The notes beneath the pieces were generated by a model, which worked only from the letters and a program-made list of their open reading frames with translations, was not told the origin of the DNA and did not search any database. A program made the translations under genes and the position numbers. Positions 59,931 to 64,000 of a stretch of 64,000 bases of DNA are shown here, piece after piece. Source of the DNA: Epiperipatus broadwayi (lineage: Eukaryota > Onychophora > Udeonychophora > Euonychophora > Peripatidae); assembly GCA_028023455.1 (NCBI GenBank), contig JAQFVV010012988.1:124001-188000 (forward strand), given 5' to 3'. Each line of letters starts with the position of its first letter. The stretch's first letter is position 1.

Positions 59931-60230
59931 GATCATACATCTCTTTCACATGTCTTTGGTGATGTCTTTATGATTACATCTTTTCACAAGGTATTAAAAA
60001 TTGATAGAAACCAGTTTCTACTTTGTTTGAAAATGGTATAGTAAAAATTACATTGCTTGTAGTCTAATGAATGACTAATAAAAAATATTAATATACTTCC
60101 ATTATGTGGTTTGTGTCAAAGTTGTGAAGACAGTAAGTTTGACATTTATAAATTAAACTGTAGTAATGGACTGTCTATATATATTGAACAATGATAAAGA
60201 TATGTATAAAAGTTTGTGATAGTAATGGAT

Positions 60231-61017
60231 ATATGCTTTAGTAAAGATGTGTTTTTAACTTCTTTTAAATTGCAAATATGTGAGTCAGGACTTAACTAAA
60301 AATCATATTTCTATACTTAAACCATTTTTATCAAAACATGCCATGTGATTTTATCTATTTTTAAAAAATATATTCTTGTTCAACAAAGCAACATTAAATT
60401 ATTAAAAGATTTTAAAGCAAAACTGATATCAATAGAAATTACAGAAACATGTTCTAAATAATTACTTTAAAAAAAAACATCGTCCACTATTACTTTAAAA
60501 ATTATTCCAACAATATTATCAGCTCTGAGGAAGATCTGTAACACTTTACCGAAATGTTGACTTCCTACTTTTATAAAAAATATTCCTTTTTATAAATATT
60601 CAATAATCTGATTATTACTTTCTGATCATGAGATATCCACCCCTTCTCTTCATTTGTATAGTGTACTTCATAAATATTTTTACTAAAACTTATTATATAC
60701 TAGGGTCTAAATTTTTTAAGTCAGATAACAGTTCACATTTTATATAGTTTTAAAGTACAAATGAAAAGGGCACTAAAGATCTGTAAATCTGATTGGTTAC
60801 ATTCTAAGCATTAATGTTATTTATATATTCAAATCACTCTCCCAAACGTTACATTGATAGACTTTATATTTATTCACAGAGAGTGTTGCTGAAAAAAATA
60901 ATATTTGGGAGGGTTATTTGAATATTTTTGTAATTGAATTTTCAGTTAGCAATATGGAATGGATATATATTATTAATGAATAATAGTAATAAATATTTAT
61001 ATGTCAGATTTAAAAAT
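60231..61017. other. AT-rich DNA, nothing firm
   Basis: CTGAGGAAG...CCGAAATGTTGACTTCC near 60524-60565 resembles remnants seen at the ends of Penelope-like elements but has no intact CUGAUGA core. No gene. Confidence 0.35.
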
Positions 61018-61190
61018 TTTTGCAGTGTTCTCAGATCTAAGATTCCTTACTGATGAAAGCCACAAGCTAGAAACTAGCTGGGGATATTGGACCAGTAGGC
61101 ACTAGATAGGGATTTTATGCACAACCTTCTTGCATCCATTGATTACTCTGGCTTGCACTGAGTGGCACTACTGTATAGTGAGTTTAGCCT
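61018..61190. mobile_element. Palindromic MITE, right half
   Basis: Begins at the centre of the element (GCAGTGTTCTCAGATC) and runs to CACTACTGTATAGTGAGTTT. The left half is missing. Confidence 0.7.
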
Positions 61191-63022
61191 CTGTGCAAAC
61201 TTTTGTTTTTTGTAAGGTTACTGCTGTATTTTTCAGGGTGTTTTTAATAATACCAGTTAAGAAAGCATTAAATTTGAAATAACCAACACAAGATCAAACT
61301 TTTAAAATACAGCAAGTATAATAATGTAAATGATAATAAGGAATGATAAATATTCCTTTATTTTGGGATACGAGTAAATAACAAGTTTGTGTGTGGGAAT
61401 AATTCATTCTCACACACTGCAAATCTATGTTAGAGTCAGTTAACTAGAGTTTTCTTTCATTCAAGACTATAACTTGAACATTTGTTAACTCGTAGTTAAG
61501 ATAATTAACAAATGATGCCTTCTACCATTTCAAGTCTGTCATTTTCTTTAACTGATAATCTTCAGCTTTCAAAATATTTTGAACCTCAAATATGGCTCTA
61601 ACTTATACCTGCCTTTTTTTCTTCTTGCGAGAAACTTTATTTTCTCAATTCGACAGCACCTCCTAGCAACTGATAGCAGTCTATTTTTTATAGTTGCAAT
61701 AATTAATATAATTTAATTCATTTTAGTATAATATGCGAATTTTCAAGCATGCTTGATTAACGGGTAAATAATAAGGTACTGTCTGCACACAAATTTCAAA
61801 ATTCACAAATAAACATTATTTACAATATATATATGTGCGCGTACAGACAGTCCAGACACTACGTGTTCATCGCAATTGTTTTCCAATATATATATATATT
61901 TCACTATCCAAGAACCTTGGCTTCACATACTTTCGATGGCGTACATCTGATCGGAATCCCGGGTTATCGCTTGAGAAAAATTGAAATGAAAGAAAACTGA
62001 AATAATTTACTATAAAATGGATAAAAAGTTGTGTCCGACCCTGATCAGTAATATTTAAATGTTTCTTTTAGCACTTTTAATACAATTTACTGCAACATAT
62101 CAATATTTAAAATTATATCAGTATTTCTTGGAAAATTAAAAACTAATCTAAATTACAACTTTCAAACAAGCATTTTTTTTATATATTTATAATGTGTTTT
62201 CTGCGTAATTATTAAATAATAAATTATTTTCATCTTATTTCACCTTAACGTGATGCTGAGAAAAAATGTTTGTGAAATGCTAAAATGCATTTCAAAGCTT
62301 TCGTTCCGCCAACTCTAATTATGGTAATCTAATTCCTTCAGATTTTGTGTCACATAGCGAAAGAAAACTGAGTTTAACTGAACTTTTAAGTATTAAATAT
62401 TTCTCTCCCATATATATAAAAATAGATGAAAATAATTAATTATTCTTGATGAAAACTAAGTGATATGTAGTGTATATATGTTATATATCATCAACCTATA
62501 AGATTCTGTTTTTAAAGACCGATAGATAAACCAGAGATCAGATAGATGACTTTGAAATAACTTTTTTATTTTTGTCTACCTCCATCGTAAATCATCTTGT
62601 AAATTACTAACAATAAACATCACCTGACCACCAATACGTATAGTGAGTTTTGCCTGTTTTAATTACTAACAAGTAAGTAGTTGTATTTTGATTGTTTTAA
62701 CCAAATACAAGAATGAATATAATTCTTCAGCTACAATAAAACTGGATGTACCATTTAATCATTCTATTCATTGTTTTTAATAATTTATTTATTAGAGGCA
62801 AAATAATTGTGAATATATTTTACAAAAAATAGCCCACAGTGTGAGTACTTATAGTACACTGCACTTTTTAGTATCATGGTCAATAGAACAATTCAGCCAT
62901 TAATCATATAAATCAAATATCTCTTATCTCCTTATCACATTTATAAGTTTCTACCACAATTTGTTTTTCTGCAATGCAAAATCTCATATCATTAAAAAGT
63001 ACCTGACTGGTTTCATAAATAA
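61191..63022. other. AT-rich DNA with a MITE tip
   Basis: TAGTGAGTTTTGCCTGTT at 62641-62658, followed by TTAA, is an isolated right tip of the palindromic MITE. The segment 61800-61990 is somewhat richer in G and C. No ORF stands out. Confidence 0.45.
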
Positions 63023-63380
63023 TATAAGGGGGAAAACTATGGAACACATTACTGTGCCACAATTCTTGATCCTTTTCAGGATAATGAAAACTCAAAGCAA
63101 AATCTGCTTCAAACAAAAGATACTCATTTTCGTAAAAAGGAAGCAGATATGTTGTATCCCATTTCACGAAATAGTGAAAATTATATTTTTACAAATATAA
63201 CAATCTATAAAGGTAATCAAAACAAAATATGAAAATCAGGAATCAGATATATTGTACATGACAAATTCTTCTCACTCTAGTCCACCAAATAGTGAAAACA
63301 GTATCATTATAAACATGTCAACTGCCATAGAGATTGCCACTGACAAAATATGGAAATCAAATGTAGACAAAACCATATGA
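63023..63380 (+). pseudogene. Coding-like block, unknown protein, one frameshift
   Basis: 63023-63232 is open for 69 codons (YKGENYGTHYCATILDPF, then KKEADMLYPISRNSEN) and 63213-63380 for 55 codons (NQESDILYMTNSSHSSPPNS, then TAIEIATDKIW). A shift of one base near 63213-63230 would join them. Two motifs, KEADMLY...NSEN and QESDILY...NSEN, look like an internal repeat. Residue choice is unlike random AT-rich translation (Cys, His, Pro, Trp present). There is no known domain. It could be exons of a host gene, with the break being an intron or mutation, or a retrocopy. A minus-strand ORF (62913-63167) overlaps it and is considered its shadow. Confidence 0.4.
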
Positions 63381-63605
63381 TAATCTACATAATGTCATTC
63401 GTACTTTATTTTTAGATGAAGCAAAAAAAATGTCAATGAGAGAAAAAAAATCTAAAAATTAAAAATAATAAAAGAAGACTATCACAACAATGATAATAAA
63501 AACTTTTATGGAAAACAACTGAAGATCCAACTTCAAAGATAAAATGATAACTAACCATTCAATAGCTGATATAAAAAATATAAGATATGCTTACTCAACA
63601 ATTAA

Positions 63606-63854
63606 ACAGAATTAGATAGTCCTGCTCCATTATTTGAAGAGGAGCTGATTCATTTACCAGGAATAGATGCTTCCAAAGAGAATTCAAAATTCAATGAAGA
63701 AATTCATATCTTTATTGCAATATGCAATAAAAGTGATAAATTTTCATCACAGCAAAGTTCTTTACCACAAGCAATAAGTGTATCAGGAATTCCATCTACT
63801 AATTGTCAAAAAAATATAGCTCTTAACCAGGCAAATTTAGATGTATCGGAATAG
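63606..63854 (+). CDS. Candidate terminal exon of an unknown gene
   Basis: 82 codons open to a TAG at 63852-63854 in the same frame as 63213-63380. It contains LDSPAPLFEEELIHLPGIDA and SLPQAISVSGIPSTNC and is acidic and serine-rich. ACAG just upstream (63606-63609) could be the end of an intron (AAACAG acceptor). About 110 bases after the stop lies AATAAA (63964-63969). No start codon precedes it in frame, so it would need splicing from an upstream exon. It might be the cytoplasmic or disordered C-terminus of a larger protein; I do not recognise it. Confidence 0.35.
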   Translation, partial: TELDSPAPLFEEELIHLPGIDASKENSKFNEEIHIFIAICNKSDKFSSQQSSLPQAISVSGIPSTNCQKNIALNQANLDVSE

Positions 63855-63963
63855 TGTCACTTGACCTGTAATTGATTCACATTAAAAGTGTTTTAATATT
63901 AACATGCTTTTGTTTTGTTTTCTTTGTTTTGTTTCTTTCCCCACAATATATTTTTAAAGTGAA

Positions 63964-63969
63964 AATAAA
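63964..63969 (+). terminator. Polyadenylation signal candidate
   Basis: AATAAA 110 bases after the stop of the 63606-63854 ORF, preceded by a T/G-rich stretch at 63908-63940. In AT-rich DNA such hexamers are frequent, so only the position supports it. Confidence 0.3.
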
Positions 63970-64000
63970 AGACTTTACTTCTAATCAATGTAATTATGTT

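Larger units (their letters stand above)
59500..60230 (+). repeat. ~345-bp tandem repeat with hammerhead-like cores
   Basis: Units begin at about 59502 and 59849, with a third start at about 60188 (TTGAACAATGATAAA). They share, in order, TGAACAATG, GGGCCAACTGATGAG, CACAAGGT, GAAATCAGT/GAAACCAGT, AAAATTACA, a GTGTCAAAGTTGTG-like block and AATT(A/G)GATATC. Identity is moderate, so the array is old. The related piece at 50602-50912 lies on the other side of the LTR array. Tandem units of a few hundred bases with one hammerhead core each are the genomic form of metazoan retrozymes. Confidence 0.7.

Noticed and set aside
60524-60565. CTGAGGAAG...CCGAAATG as a hammerhead
   Set aside because: CUGAGGA lacks the essential U of CUGAUGA and the intervening stem is poor; at most a relic.

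Overview
The window is a strongly AT-rich stretch of a large, repeat-laden animal genome. I cannot name the species. Low GC, tRNA-like SINE heads, RTE and CR1-like LINEs, a Gypsy element, a Tigger-like MITE and long GATA/GACA and AT microsatellites all fit a metazoan; a mollusc or cnidarian is possible but unproven. No complete host gene is visible. The only non-transposon coding signal is at the far right (63023-63854): short, coding-looking blocks followed by a stop and a polyadenylation signal.

Layout. 1-3260: two decayed CR1/jockey-like LINE pieces, tail to tail, with a palindromic MITE between them. 3515-4410: about 330-bp tandem repeats with an inverted arm. 4706-5513: antisense RTE relic. 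6815-7445: GATA/GACA microsatellite. 7450-25700: mostly unique-looking AT-rich DNA holding MITE copies, two antisense tRNA-like SINE heads, a Tigger-like MITE, an RTE tail and an antisense LINE relic. 25710-27911: a solo LTR. 28342-30829: an RTE copy whose 5' part is inverted. 32700-46451: a Gypsy retrotransposon on the minus strand (LTR, gag, protease, RT, RNase H, integrase, LTR). Its 3' LTR is split by a nearly complete RTE LINE with one intact 985-codon ORF. 46452-50600: SINE-like heads, microsatellites and the best MITE copy, a 346-bp palindrome. 50913-59130: a near-identical 2.99-kb tandem array that reads as LTR-internal-LTR-internal-LTR. 59131-60230: a perfect 94-bp inverted repeat and about 345-bp tandem repeats, both with hammerhead-ribozyme-like cores. 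60230-64000: AT-rich DNA, MITE pieces and the candidate 3' exon region.

The most unusual part is 50600-60230. There, a short-unit tandem repeat carrying degenerate hammerhead cores, like reported metazoan retrozymes, is interrupted by a non-autonomous LTR array flanked by a 67-bp direct repeat. A Penelope-like hairpin with its own hammerhead-like core lies alongside. The nested Gypsy/RTE pair gives a relative order of insertion: Gypsy first, RTE later.
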